Made by a program: the position numbers and the translations under genes. Below the pieces are notes generated by a model. It was not told the DNA's origin, made no database searches, and worked only from the letters and a program-made list of their open reading frames with translations. This document shows, one piece after another, positions 43,231 through 55,986 of a DNA stretch of 64,000 bases (positions are counted from its first letter, which is position 1; the number at the start of each line of letters is the position of its first letter). The stretch is from Pleurostoma richardsiae (Eukaryota; Ascomycota; Sordariomycetes; Calosphaeriales; Pleurostomataceae): positions 1 to 64,000 of the forward strand of contig JANBVO010000024.1 in NCBI GenBank assembly GCA_030052745.1, given 5' to 3'.

Positions 43231-44751
43231 ATGCGCGCCATACCCCGCAACCCCGCCAGTCCTTCCCGACGACTCTCCCAAATTTCCAGACACCTCGCAG
43301 ACCAGCACCATAACAGCACTCCCTACTCAGTCGTCAGACTCTCAGATCCTACGGACGCATCCAGGACACAGCAGCGCAGGCTTTCGGCAAGCTCCAGATC
43401 CAACATGTCTTCTCAACCCCCGCACTCCACCCTGCTCATCCCGGGCCCCATCGAGTTTGACGATGCTGTCCTGCAGTCCATGAGTCATTATAGGTGAGTC
43501 GTTTTCAGGACGCTTTCATGGGTCTGTCGACAGTGTTGACGGCATATTCTGACCTGCTGGACTTGTTAGTGAGAGCCATGTCGGTCCCGCTTTCGTGGCC
43601 ACATTCGGAGAGACCCTCTCTTTGCTCCGGAAACTCTTCCAGACCACGGACCCCGCGTCGCAACCCTTCGTGCTCTCCGGCTCCGGAACTCTGGGCTGGG
43701 ACCTCGTCGCCGCCAACCTCGTTGAGCCCGGCGAGGACGTCCTGGTGTTGACCACCGGCTATTTCAGCGATGGCTTCGCCGACTGCTTCAAAATATACGG
43801 CGCGAACGTCACACAGGTGACCGCTCCTGTCGGCTCGAGACCCCAACTACCGGATATCGAGAAGGCGCTATTGGAGAAGAAGTACAAGATGATCACCGTC
43901 ACTCACGTGGACACGTCCACCGGCGTGCTCAGCGAGCTCAAGAACCTATCTGAGCTAGTCCACCGGGTCTCTCCTGACACCCTGATTGTCGTCGACGGTG
44001 TCTGCAGCGTGGCCTGCGAGGAGATCGCTTTCGACGAGTGGAAGCTGGACGGTGTCGTCACTGCAAGCCAGAAGGCCATTGGCTGCCCGGCCGGGTTGTC
44101 CATTTCCATGTTCAGCGGCAGAGCCATGCAGGCCTTCCAGAGCCGGAAGTCTCCTTCCAGGTCGTACTTCGCCTCCATGAAGAACTGGACCCCGAGTATG
44201 TGATCGTCATTGTGTGCGCGAAGGTACTCTGTTACTGACCAGTGCCAGTCATGCAAAATTACGAGGCGAAGAAGCCTTCCTATTTCGCTACTCCGTCCCC
44301 GCAGCTGGTCCACGCCCTCCACACGGCGCTTACCCAGATCCTCACTAAGCCTCTCGCGGAGCGCTTCGCGAAGCATAAGAAGGCCTCCGACCGGATTAAG
44401 GGCGCGGTCGCAGATTTGGGCTTGAAACAGGTCGCGGCTAACCCCGACGATCAGGCCCACGGCATGACGGCTATCTACCTCCCGGATGAGGTCAAGGCCG
44501 CCGAGCTGCTGCCGAATCTTTCGAAGAAGGGGGTGATATTTGCCGGCGGTATTCACAAGGCGATTGCGCAGAAGTACATCCGGTTCGGACACATGGGCGT
44601 CAGCGTGGTAAGTCTCGTAATACCACTTCGAACGAACCAGCTGATGCTGATACTGACTTTCTCTCAGACGCAACCAGAGAGAGGTGACATCGACAAGGCT
44701 ATCAAGGCGCTCCAGGATGGGTTGACAGAATGTGGCTACCAAAAGGCATAG
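43231..44751 (+). CDS. agx1: Alanine:glyoxylate aminotransferase
   Basis: Four exons: 43231-43493, 43570-44195, 44249-44607, 44668-44751; 443 residues from the first ATG, or 385 from a second in-frame ATG at 43405. The enzyme is a fold-type I PLP aminotransferase that makes glycine from glyoxylate with alanine as donor. Seen are TLLIPGPIEFDDAV, SESHVGPAFVATFGE, GSGTLGWDLVAANLVEPGE, the VDGVCSVACEEI aspartate region and ASQKAIGCPAG with the PLP-binding Lys. The short form has exactly the length of yeast Agx1 (385). The 58-residue extension is rich in Arg/Ser with no acidic run at its start (MRAIPRNPASPSRRLSQISR), like a mitochondrial presequence. No C-terminal peroxisomal SKL signal is present (ends YQKA). 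Confidence 0.93.
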
Positions 44752-45696
44752 ATGATTTTTAGAGGGTAGAAGAAAAGGGGACCGGCGGTGAGGATCTAAA
44801 AAGTGCTCTACGTCACACGGCTGCATATAGAAGAAGCAAGGAAAACAAAATCATATGAGATCTCCTTCACTAGCCGAGATGGAGGGGATTCAAGCGATCG
44901 AAACGGGGATGAACCATGCCGAGATATACATGTATGTAGGTATACATAAGAAGCCGACAAAGCTTAAGAAATCAAGGTATGCAAGCAAGGCTTGAAACCG
45001 TCCGGGTCGACTTTGATTTTGGACATCCTTGTTGTTCTCATGTTGTTCGTGCCAGGCGGGAGCGTGAAAATGATATCGCATACAGAACAAAGCTAGGCAA
45101 GAGAGCATCGACATAAGACCGGCGGGACATTCTCGTGCGAACCAGCCGCTGCGGAGCTTATGTTGAGGTGCTGACAAAAGCAACGATCTGAGGCTGCGTT
45201 TCGGTGGATCTTCTGCTGCCGCCAGAGGAGTGACGTACATATGTATGTGGCGCATACCACGCCGCTCACGCGCAAAGTCTGAATGACAGAGTGACAGCAG
45301 CCGCAGCTTCCCCGGCAACTGTGGCTGACGAGAGGGGTAGGTGGAGCTTGGTGCGTCGAAAATCCGCGAGGCTACCGTCCGACCACCCGCGTTCTTGCTA
45401 CCTGACTTGGGCTTAGCCACCTCGGAGCCAGTTGGCGGGGTTGCCTTCGCGATACATCGATCGAGCTGCAAAACCCAACTCACCTCTTCTTCCTCCCTAA
45501 CTCTACCGCTCTCTCCATCTCGCCCCTGCGCGCTCCCTCATACCCTCCGAACGCCAGCCACAACCTTCCTCGCGAGGATTTTGCGAGTCTCTGCAGATCC
45601 TCCATTCGATCTCTCACCCTTTTCCCCAGCGCGATCCCGATCACCTTCTCTTTAGGCCTCTGCAGACAGCTCCGGCCCTGCCACCGTCATTTCAAC
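44752..45696. other. Intergenic region between AGX1 and XPO1
   Basis: 945 bp with the AGX1 3' UTR on the left. A pyrimidine-rich stretch at 45480-45655 on the right looks like the XPO1 promoter and leader. A long minus-strand frame across it has no proper ATG and no protein-like features. Confidence 0.5.
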
Positions 45697-48600
45697 ATGG
45701 CGATCACCATCGAAGAGCTGGACCAGCTGGTCCGCTCCTTCTACGAAGGCCGCGGCGAACAGGTAAACTACTTTTCCTTCTGCCGTTGCTATGTAGAAGC
45801 AGAAGCTGATTATTGCTCTTTTCGCTCTTAGCAAAAAGCTGCACAAGCCGCCCTCAACCAGGTGAGTCCCTTTCCTGCGCCTCCCCGACTCAAATATGAG
45901 CCTCGACTAACGCTTCGGAACTAGTTCAAGGAGGACCCGGACTCATGGATCATGGTCGATCAGATTCTCGCCAAAGCGACCTATCCTCAGACGAAGTGTA
46001 CGTTTTCCAACGACCATACCTTGTGTGTTTTGGTTCGTTGGCGCTAACGGGTGGTCGAAGATCTCGCACTACAGGTACTCGACAACGTGATCATGACAAG
46101 ATGGAAGGTGCTCCCAAGAGAGCAGTGTCAAGGTCTGCTCTCTGGCTTCTTTCCCCCGTCACCCCTGGGCCTGTGGCTAACAGCGTGTTAAGGCATCCGC
46201 AACTTCGTGGTCAGCTTCATCCTAGAGTGCTCGAGTACTGAGGAGGCACTGCGGTCACAGAAGACACTATTGAACAAGCTCAACCTCGTCCTTGTCTCCG
46301 TACTGAAGCAGGAATGGCCGCACAACTGGCCTACGTTCATCAACGAGATCATCTCGGCCTGCCGCTCAAGCCTGTCCGTATGCGAGAACAACATGATTAT
46401 CCTTCGATTGTTGTCGGAGGAAGTGTTCGACTATTCGGCCGACCAGATGACCTCGGCGAAGACGCGAAACTTGAAGACGACAATGTGCGCAGAATTCTCC
46501 CAGATCTTCCAGCTGTGCCAGGAGATCCTCAACACCGCGACTCAACCGAGTTTGGTCCATGCCACGTTAGAGACGCTTCTGCGTTTCTGCAACTGGATTC
46601 CGTTGGGATACATATTCGAGACTCCTCTGATCGAGACCCTGCGAACCCGATTCCTAGAGGTGCCGGAGTTCCGCAACGTCACGCTGCAGTGTTTGACCGA
46701 GATTGGTGGTCTTCAAACTGGTGGACCTGGCCAGGTCAACAGCTACGATGAACAGCTAGTCAAGATGTTCACTGAGGTCCTCGCTACTATTGCGAATATC
46801 ATTCCTATCAGCATGGATCTGAAGTCGACATATCCTCAGAGCAACTCGAGAGATCAACAATTCATCCAGAATCTTGCCCTGTTCCTCACGAACTTCTTCT
46901 CCATGCATCTGAATGTAAGCAGGACTGTGCTACCCACACATTTGCATCTGCTGACCAAGTGTAGCTCATCGAGAATTTACCCAACCGCGACTACCTCACT
47001 CACGGTCATTTCTACCTCATCCGTATCTCTCAGATCGACGACCGGGAAATCTTCAAGATCTGTCTCGATTACTGGCTCAAGCTCGTTCAGGAACTGTATG
47101 AGGAGATGCAGGCGCTCCCCATAACCGATGTCAACCCGCTCATGACCATGGGGGCCACCATGTCGACTGGCGGCGCCCCGAACCCAGCGCTTCTCACCAA
47201 CTATCCCCTTCGGAAGCACAAGTACGCCGAAGTACTCTCCAACCTTCGCGTCGTCATGATCGAGAAGATGGTTCGCCCTGAGGAGGTTCTCATTGTCGAG
47301 AATGACGAGGGCGAGATTGTCCGAGAGTTCGTCAAGGAGAGCGACACGGTCCAGCTCTACAAAACGATCAGGGAATGTCTGGTTTATCTTACGCACCTTG
47401 ATGTTGTTGACATGGAGCAGATCATGTTGGACAAGCTCTCGAAGCAAGTCGACGGATCTGAATGGTCGTGGCACAACTGCAACGTGCTTTGCTGGGCCAT
47501 CGGCTCAATATCCCTGGCCATGAACGAGGAGACTGAAAAGCGATTCTTGGTTACCGTTATCAAGGATCTGCTTGGTCTCACCGAAATGAAGCGAGGTAAA
47601 GACAACAAGGCTGTTGTTGCCAGTAATATCATGTACATCGTGGGTCAATACCCACGGTTCTTGAAGGCGCATTGGAAATTCCTTAAGACGGTTGTGAACA
47701 AGCTCTTCGAGTTCATGCACGAGTCCCATGAAGGTAAGTCCACTGTGCTGTCGTAGCAGCCTTGATAGCCCTGCTAATGTCCCGATAGGTGTGCAGGACA
47801 TGGCATGCGATACGTTCATTAAGATTGCGAAGTCTTGCCGGCGTCACTTCGTTGCGCTCCAGCCCAGCGAGCAAGAGCCGTTCATTGAAGAGATCGTCCG
47901 CAATCTCCAAAAGATCACATGCGACCTTACGCCACAGCAGATTCATACCTTTTATGAGGCCTGTGGTTACATGGTGGCTGCTCAGGGTAACCGGAATCAG
48001 CAAGAGCGTCTGCTTGGAGAGCTTATGGCGCTCCCCAATGCTGCATGGGATACCATTATCCAGCAGGCGACGCAGGATCCGTCCATTTTGCAGGACGCTG
48101 ATACCATCAAGGTGATTGGCAACATTATGAAGACGAACGTCTCGGCTTGCTCGTCTATCGGACCGTACTTTTACCCTCAGATCGGCCGTATATATCTCGA
48201 CATGCTTCAGATGTACCGAGCAACCAGCCAGCTGATCTCGGAGGCTGTCGCTCGTGATGGCGAGATCGCGACAAAGATGCCCAAAGTCCGCGGCCTTCGC
48301 ACCATCAAGAAGGAGATCTTGAAGCTCATAGAGACATACGTCGACAAGGCAGAAGACTTGCAAGCCGTGCGCATGCAGATGGTTCCTCAGCTTTTGGACT
48401 CGGTTCTCGTTGATTACAACCGGAACGTTCCCGGTGCCCGTGATGCTGAGGTCCTCAAGGCCATGACCGCGGTCATCACCAAGCTGTCGTCTCTCATGGA
48501 GGATCAAGTGCCGATCATCATGGAGAATGTCTTTGAGTGCACTCTGGAAATGATCAACAAGGACTTTTCTGAGTTCCCGGAGCATCGAGTTGAATTCTTC

Positions 48601-49359
48601 AACCTCCTGCGGGCAATCAACTTGCATTGCTTCCCTGCTCTCCTGAAGCTTGACAATCGGCAGTTCAAGTTTGTCATTGACTCCTGCATGTGGGCTAGCA
48701 AGCACGACAACCGCGATGTGGAGGCTGCAGGCTTGAACATGTGCCTAGAGCTGATCAACAACATCGCGGAGAAGACGGATGTGCAGACATCCAACATGTT
48801 CTTCAATCAGTTCTTTATCCCAATCCTTCAGGATATTTTCTACGTTCTCACCGACCAGGACCACAAAGCCGGGTTCAAGACTCAGTCGATGCTGCTTATG
48901 CGAATGTTCTACTTCGTGCAGCCTGCTGACGGAACTCAACCCAAGATCCAGGGGCCTGTTTATCAGCCCGACCAGGCTCCAGCCGGTACCTCCAACCGCG
49001 AGTTCCTTGCTAACTGGGTTGGCACCACCCTGAGTAACGCCTTCTCCAACCTTACCACGTAAGTCACGAGTAGCAATCGAGTGCCGGGTTGGCCAAGACT
49101 AACAGATCTCTACAGGCCACAAATTGCGCTGTTCGTCGATGGCCTCTTCACTCTCAACACGCAGTACGACAAGTTCCGGCTCTCCCTGCGTGACTTTCTC
49201 ATCTCGATCAAGGAATATGCTGGCGACAACGCCGAGCTGTATCTCGTGGAGAAGGAGAAAGAGGAGCATGCTGCGAAGCAGGCCGATCTCGAGAGACGTT
49301 CCAAGGTTGGCGGTCTGCTGAAGCCGTCCGAGATCGAGCAGGAGGACGACGAGTTGTGA
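45697..49359 (+). CDS. xpo1: Exportin-1 (CRM1), nuclear export receptor
   Basis: Eight exons: 45697-45762, 45832-45861, 45925-45997, 46061-46132, 46193-46914, 46965-47733, 47789-49058, 49116-49359; 1081 residues, all junctions in frame. The importin-beta N-terminal region runs through [20 protein letters not shown] and [14 protein letters not shown], then the HEAT repeats. The NES-binding region reads [20 protein letters not shown], then [20 protein letters not shown] and [23 protein letters not shown]1 exports leucine-rich NES cargo with RanGTP. Thr527 occupies the place of human Cys528, the leptomycin B target. Four of the seven introns crowd the first 500 bp. The acidic C-terminal tail (EIEQEDDEL) is typical. 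Confidence 0.97.
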
Positions 49360-49464
49360 CTGAGGCAAGAGCTGAGAAATGAGTTCGCCCCGTCCTACCA
49401 GGCGGAAAGCCGCAAGACGTCAAAACACCGCAACAGTTCTGAAAAGGGGCTCGATGGCTGGGAG

Positions 49465-49776
49465 TTATACGGCCTGTGAAGGAGAACATGATGGCTCGGC
49501 AGGCTGATCATCTATATGTTCCCTTGCATATGCGACCCCCATTCCCTCTTCTAATTTATGTATGATACCACATAGACGATACACCTGGCATCTGGTTGGT
49601 TCACCAGAGAGAGCTCCGAGTGAACCAAGCAGGCTGCGGGGGATATTGTGAGACCATTCTCCCCATTCGTCTAGAGAATTAGCAAAGAATACTTCGAAGG
49701 CAGAGACAGTGTGCTGGCGAGCCGGAGTCGGAAAAGACGGCGGGGATGATGCCGGCGTGGCGGCCGTCTTTGCCAT
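49465..49776 (-). CDS. Possible small protein
   Basis: A 103-residue frame starting at an ATG in good context (AACCATGGC). It reads MAKTAATPASSPPSFPTPAR followed by HTVSAFEVFFANSLDEWGEW. A GTGTATCG donor and a CTTCACAG acceptor late in the frame could shorten it. It lies tail-to-tail with XPO1. No family is recognised, and a chance frame is possible. Confidence 0.35.
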   Translation of the reverse strand: MAKTAATPASSPPSFPTPARQHTVSAFEVFFANSLDEWGEWSHNIPRSLLGSLGALSGEPTRCQVYRLCGIIHKLEEGMGVAYAREHIDDQPAEPSCSPSQAV

Positions 49777-51261
49777 GGTTTATCTCGAGATAACGAAGAA
49801 ATTGAAGAAAAAGGGGCGATGAGGCAGGTACTATAATCACAGCATGGCCTGCCAGACTGCACGAGAAGGCAGGCCGAGGGGGTGTGATGGCTTAGGCCAG
49901 CCGACGGCAGATAGCTTAGCAACGCAGAACTTGAAGGGACACATTTGAGTCTATCGCTCTTGATGAGTTGCCCAGCTGTGATGAACTGTATGTGTCGTGT
50001 TGCCTGCTTGTGTCCTTCTCGTGAACAGCTGCCGTGGCTTCGAGTTGACTTCTTCTGCCCGGCCTGGATGAGCAGCATACCGAGCCAGGCAGCTTCCTCC
50101 CCTAACCTGGAGGAAATACCGGAGAGGAAGGGATCATGGTGTTGTCCTTGGACATGGGTCTCCCGAGGGCCATGTTGAACATCGCCTCTGGAATCCCCGA
50201 GCTCTTCTCCGCGTTGCGGGTCCTTGTTTGCCGTTCTCTGGCTTTCCTCCCATCCAATCTGAGCAGAAGGGCATCGCCATATTCGTCTTCGTCTCGGTGG
50301 AGAGAGCTTTTTGCCGGACTACGAGCTGTCCAGACAACCCCCCTCCTGCCCGTTATACCTCTAACTTGCCACTTTTCACGCCATGTGCCTGGGAGCGGTC
50401 TCCTCGGCGACTACACAAGATGTGGCAAGGAGTCTGGATCAGCAGCTCATACATCATAAATTGGCTACCCAGGGGCTGATGGGAACAGGCACGTTAAGAC
50501 ACGTCGGCTTCCACGAGCTCGCTGAGTACCTACGCTGTGAGCTCTATTACGAGATTCAGGGGTCCGGCACCCTCGTCTCACTGACTATTTCTCCCGTCGT
50601 GCAGTAACACCGCAGTGTCGTAACAGAAGAGGCTGGAGTAGCAGGCTCAGCGAGGCACACTGCACATGGTTACCCGGTCACAAGACGCGCTCCCCGTTGA
50701 CGTCTCGGCCAGAGACACAGGGAGATCACGGCGTGCAGGAATGATGTAGGCATGCATGACAACAACTTCCTCGAGTGGGTCGTTGCCCCTAGACAGACGT
50801 ATACTGTGACTAGGACGGGGAACATCATCAACATCTGCCATGGGTGTCACGTCCTCGGATTTCGCAGCATTACAAGATACTCAGCATCAGAGGGAGTCTA
50901 CCACAGCAACGGGGGGCTACAGTGCTCCATCCAGCTCACACTCTATCCCACGGGGAGACTGCATCACAACACTCGAACAACGATCGACACACGTTTCCTA
51001 GGACAACCGCATAGCAAGACGACGCTCACACAGGCCAACAGATCCCGTCAGACGTACGGCGGTGTCCGAAGGCACCTGTACGCCCACTCCCCGCGACTGT
51101 GCAACCCCGACCCGCCATCTATCCGTTTACCAAGGAAGGGGTGGTCGTAACGTCCACACAACGGTCCGTGGCAAATAAGACCAACCCCCTTCTCCAGGTA
51201 CAGAAAGCCAGGAAAGCGGATCCGTCCGCGTCCCCTTAACCTGCGGAGGCGACATCGCCAG

Positions 51262-51290
51262 CCACCACCACCACCACCACCACCACCACC
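51262..51290. repeat. CCA trinucleotide microsatellite
   Basis: About nine uninterrupted CCA units in non-coding DNA. Confidence 0.9.
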
Positions 51291-52249
51291 GTGCCCTGAT
51301 CTGGTCCGGGTGCTCGCGTCGAACTGGCCACGGTCGAGGCTGGGCTAGCTCGCGCCTCTCTCTGCCACCTTTCGCCTCCCCGTCAACGGACACAGCAGAC
51401 AAGATTTGTGTTTCCCCTAGACGGGGTTAATACGGCGGGCGCTATATGGTGCCGTGGCTGGGAACGGCTCGCCACCCGATCCGTTCGCGGACTTGTGCTG
51501 GTTGGATGGGCCGGAGATCCTCCTCCGGTCCTGGCGAGGGACACTTGCAGATGGTGAACTTGGGGTATGGTGGGCGGGCCGCTCGGCTTGGTTAGAGTCG
51601 CCCAGTCGCTCAACCAGGAGACAAAGAAAATGTGAGGGGCGACACGTCGTTTGATGGTTGGGGCAGGCTAGAGTACCCGAGGCCCCGGACTGAGAGCAAC
51701 ATAACAAAGAAGATCAGCGAGAACAGAACAGGGCTACCACCTGGACCAGAGACATCTCCAGTTCCCACTAAGACCCAGACTGTTTCGCCAGTGGCGTTTC
51801 CCATCCGAGGCCAGTGTTTCACTGTCATCATCGCCAGCAAGAGGAGTGTGGAGTACGGGTGCCACGGCATTGGGCTGTCGAGACGTCTGCAGAACATCAC
51901 CCAGCCCTCTCTGTCATACAGACGTAGAGATGGGCGGGATGGACGCTTCCGATCCTCGGAAGTGCATTGTAGCACTCGTCGCAACAAGACTTGCTCCATC
52001 ATCAAGAAGTGCACTTGCAGCAGGTAATCAACACAGGATCCAATAATACTGCCTGGGGCAAGGGTCGCCGCGGCGTCCTATTCCTCGAGACAACTTGATT
52101 CCCTTCCTGATAAGGATGGGAAGGTGTTTCTCGCGAGCTGCAGCTCCGGAGATGGCGAGAGAGGCTCGCCTGCCCCATTGCCCAATAGACGACGAGCATG
52201 AGCTCTGTTGACCATCAGCTCTGTCGACGACCGCCGAGATCCAAGACAG

Positions 52250-52275
52250 TCAATGGTGATCGGCATCACCATTGA
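52250..52275. repeat. 11 bp perfect inverted repeat, 4 nt spacer
   Basis: TCAATGGTGAT at 52250-52260 and ATCACCATTGA at 52265-52275 flank CGGC. It could be a hairpin in RNA or a binding site for a dimeric factor; it lies far from any gene. Confidence 0.8.
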
Positions 52276-55200
52276 TACCATACATAGCCTGATAGATGCT
52301 GCAGGTGGTCGTCCTCAAAGCGGCCGAGTCGTCGCCCGATTGAGTAGAGTGTGTGATCCCTAGGGCAGCTGAGCGACCTGTTCCTGGCATGCATGACAAC
52401 CATTCTGGGAGCAGGCCTTAGCCTCCCCACGGGAGATAGATGAGCGACAGTCGTGGACGGCCAAAGGCCAATCAGTGCCGCATGAGCATAGGCCAGCAGT
52501 GGCCGATTACGGGACCGACTCCTCCTACACACCCCTTCATGGTTGTGGGTGGCCTGGCCATAGCCTCGGATGGAGCAAAGTTGGAACTGCAGCCAACGTC
52601 TGCTCCTAAGCGCTCTGTTTATGAGGGGAGCTGGGAGGGATCACCCTCGCTCAAGCAAGTGTCCGGGTAACAAAAGGGCCTCCTCCAGTGTCGCTCTCCG
52701 GGATGGCCACTTAATCGTGATTAAGCCCTGGTCTCCATAACTGAATGCGACTTCCCAAATGGTTGGCACCAAGACCAAGTCGGTTTCCCAGGATATGCAC
52801 GGCAGGCCCTCTCCGTCACAGTGGCTGGCTGCGCGACCCAGCCCTCCGGCACAGCTGTGTGGCCGAAGGCGTGTGATGAGAACACAGAACCCGCAGCTTC
52901 TGGTGCGGGGCAGCTGGTTGCCGAACTGGATTGCGCCAACCCTCGTCCCTCTCTGCTGGGTCGAGTCTTTCCAATCCTGCTTACTGCTCTCGATCCGCAG
53001 GGCGAGCCATTCGGATAATTCCTTGTCGCTGACTGGCTCGCTGGCGCTTGCCAGATTGTGTCTCCAATATGCTTTCGTTCTCTAGGGAGATGCCCTTTCA
53101 GGATAGCCCGGCAAGCAACCTCATGGCGAGATGCAGAACGATGGACAAGACTTCGCTAAGCACTTGCATTGGACACCCCCGTAGCCGCTTGCTGATCCCA
53201 CCCTGTCAGCAGCGCCCGCAGCATCGAGCTGAGCAGGACGACGGCTTGCACTGCCGAGCCATCGAACGAGGGAGGCCAAGTAAAGAGGCGACGCCGCCAG
53301 AAAATTCTGTTCATTCCCGCCTAGACGAGTGTGCTGCTTGAAATCTCGCTAAGTTCAACAAAGAAAGGGGAGGGGGCGTGTGCTGCTTGCGTGTGGTCAA
53401 CAGTAAGCAGCCGAGGGTTTGCGGCACGGACAGGGAGTGTTCGCCGCCTTGTTGCCTGGGATGCAGGCCGTCCTCGACGCCATGAGAAGCGAAAAGATGG
53501 CTGAACTTAGACCGGTCCAGGCTAGAGGCACAGATGACCAAGGAGAAGACCGAAACATATTTCTTCTCGCGTTCTCGGACTCCCTCCGAGACTCACATGG
53601 CCGCCCGGTGGCTTGACGACAATGCGATGGCGCCGGCCGAGAGCCCCCTAGAAGCATTCTCTCGAGTCCGCCCCCCTGTGCTACATGACAGATCTCATCC
53701 ATTCGTGCTCGTCCTCGTGACCAGCAACCACTGCAGTTTCCTGATTCGGCTTGATGTGCATGCCACTTGAAGCCGTGCTACAGCCTCTCAGGCCAGGGCT
53801 ATTAGGTAACGACTCGACGGCCCGCGTGACGGCACTCCTGGGGTTGGGCAGGGCATTTCCTTGGGCAGCTTGCGGGGTCAGAGAATGGCAGCCGACTTGG
53901 CGACCGAAACAGAAACCGACTTCGTCTCACCGTCCGCTGCCATGTACTATTGAAGCTGCACGAGACAACAAGATACGAACGCCACAAACATCGTGGTACG
54001 ACTTTGGGCATGACCTGCATAGTCTCTAAATCCCGAAAGGGACAATGGCATCTGTGATGTGAGGGAAACCGGCACACTCTGCCGTGTGTGGCGTCTCGCC
54101 CAGCTTCAGTGTCTTTTGTCGTTTCATGCAGGACCGACCTGCAGTCCGCAAAACCTTTCGATGCCGGCGACGCATTTCAAAGCACCTACCGCGGATCAAC
54201 AAAGCAGAAGAAACGTAAAAATAACCTGACTAGGCCATCAAATGCCACCGGCGGCCTTCACAATTGCTAATTGGAGTTGATGTCTCCCAACAGAATGCGG
54301 GGATGGAAATCGCAATGTGGTCTTAAGTGGATTCAGGGGGGCCATTAGGGGCATGTCTTCCCCAGACAGGGAGCGCACTATTACACAGTAGAGCGAGGAT
54401 CCACCACAAGGAAATGCGGAGAAGCAGAAAGGTCAAGATCAACTTGATGCAACCTGAATCAACACTAGCCATCCTCAAACGAGAGGACTGTGGGAGAACT
54501 CTGGTTGCGAAAAGCCACAAAGTGATGCTGAGTGTTCTGCCCTTGCATGAATCTCGGGCAGAAACGGCAACTTGTTTCTCTTCGCGCTGATGATTGATGC
54601 TGTTGTGTCTCTCTTTCTCGGTCAGGCAGCTAGTGACGGAGATTTCGCGTCAGTATCAGCAGAGCAATTGCAAGCGGGCTTCGGCTGCCCGGCAGCTAGA
54701 CCCTTCGTAGAAGAAGGGGAGATGACAGCAAAATGATAGATCAACTGTGGTGGTCCGTGGCACTGAGAATCCTTCACCCTTTCAGGCGTCTAACCTCCTG
54801 CAACAGCGCCGCTCAGTCGCTAAAATTTTTGTCTATCAGTGTGTCAGGGAGGCCGTTTAGCAGGATACAATCATCGGCCAGGGTCAGGTCGGGGAGTCTC
54901 GAGACCTCTCAGCCCCAAAACTCGGCTTCCGTCCAATGATACGTCCTCCTGGAGAGTTAGATCCGTTCGAAGCCAAGGAGACAGCACGGCCACTGCCAGC
55001 CGATCGCGTTCGGGATACTTGCAAGCCGGCCGGGGCAAGTGCAGCTCGATGGTCGGCAGGGGCCAAGGTTGCAAGAGAAGACGCCAAGGCGACCAGGAAG
55101 CCACGGAAATGGCGAGAACGTTGCGTGCTTGAAATTTGGAGATCCGAAATTTTCTTCAGGCGCTGTGACTCTGCGCGGCCACTGCTGGAGATTTCCCCAG

Positions 55201-55956
55201 GTCTCAGCAGAATTTTTTTCTCTTTCAGGGGGCTTCAGGGGCTTGAAGTCGAGAATGGTCTGCGTCTCGATATCGCCGCGCCGGGCGGTAATTTGGTGTG
55301 GAAAAGCTTGTTAGCCGCCAGGCTATGCAGCATTCCAGGCTTGTGCAGGCAATGCTCGAGCCCGATGTGCCGTCTTATGCAAGTCTAGGCGGAAAGGCTG
55401 GCTGGTTCCTGGAGGGCGGGAATGAGCCAAACTGTTCTTGGGAGCCGTTTTGGTCTTTTGGTATCGCTCGCATGACGCGCACTCGTGAGGGCAGTCAGGT
55501 GGCAACCACACCAGGATCGCTTCAAACGCCGCCTAGCCATAGTGTTGACTACAATCGGCAGAGAGCCTTTGGCACGCCGGCTCTCGTCCTCTCCTCCTTC
55601 GGCCGAGACAAGCCAGACAAGCCCAGACTGCGGAATTGCAGCGCACTACAGCGCGCGCCAGAGGCGAAGAGTGGTGAAGAATGGGAGCTAAAATCAGTCT
55701 ATCAATCTGTGCTTGGGCCGCTGTGGGCTCGAAATCTGGTGCTAAGGGGCGCTTGAGCCAGCCAAGTCGCGCGATGGCCTCAGGTTTTTCGCCCGTCGCT
55801 CAACCGGTCGAAGATACAGATCACAAGCAGGTGGGGATGGGAGGTGGATGCACGGAGACAAGATGGAGATGCCGTCGGCGCTGCATCTCGTTTTGGCAAA
55901 ACGCCGGCTCTTGAGGGCCGCAGGAGGGAGGGAGGGAGTGCGTGCAAGCAGAGGCA

Positions 55957-55986
55957 AGACAAGGCCAGACAAGGCCAGACAAGGCC
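55957..55986. repeat. Tandem repeat, three copies of a 10-mer
   Basis: AGACAAGGCC is repeated three times exactly, preceded by a short GGGA run near 55924-55938. Non-coding. Confidence 0.85.

Noticed and set aside
44890-45483. 197-residue minus-strand frame between AGX1 and XPO1
   Set aside because: It starts at a non-ATG codon, is unlike any family and overlaps the presumed XPO1 leader.
47713-48705. 330-residue minus-strand frame opposite XPO1
   Set aside because: Antisense of highly conserved XPO1 exon 7; no independent support.
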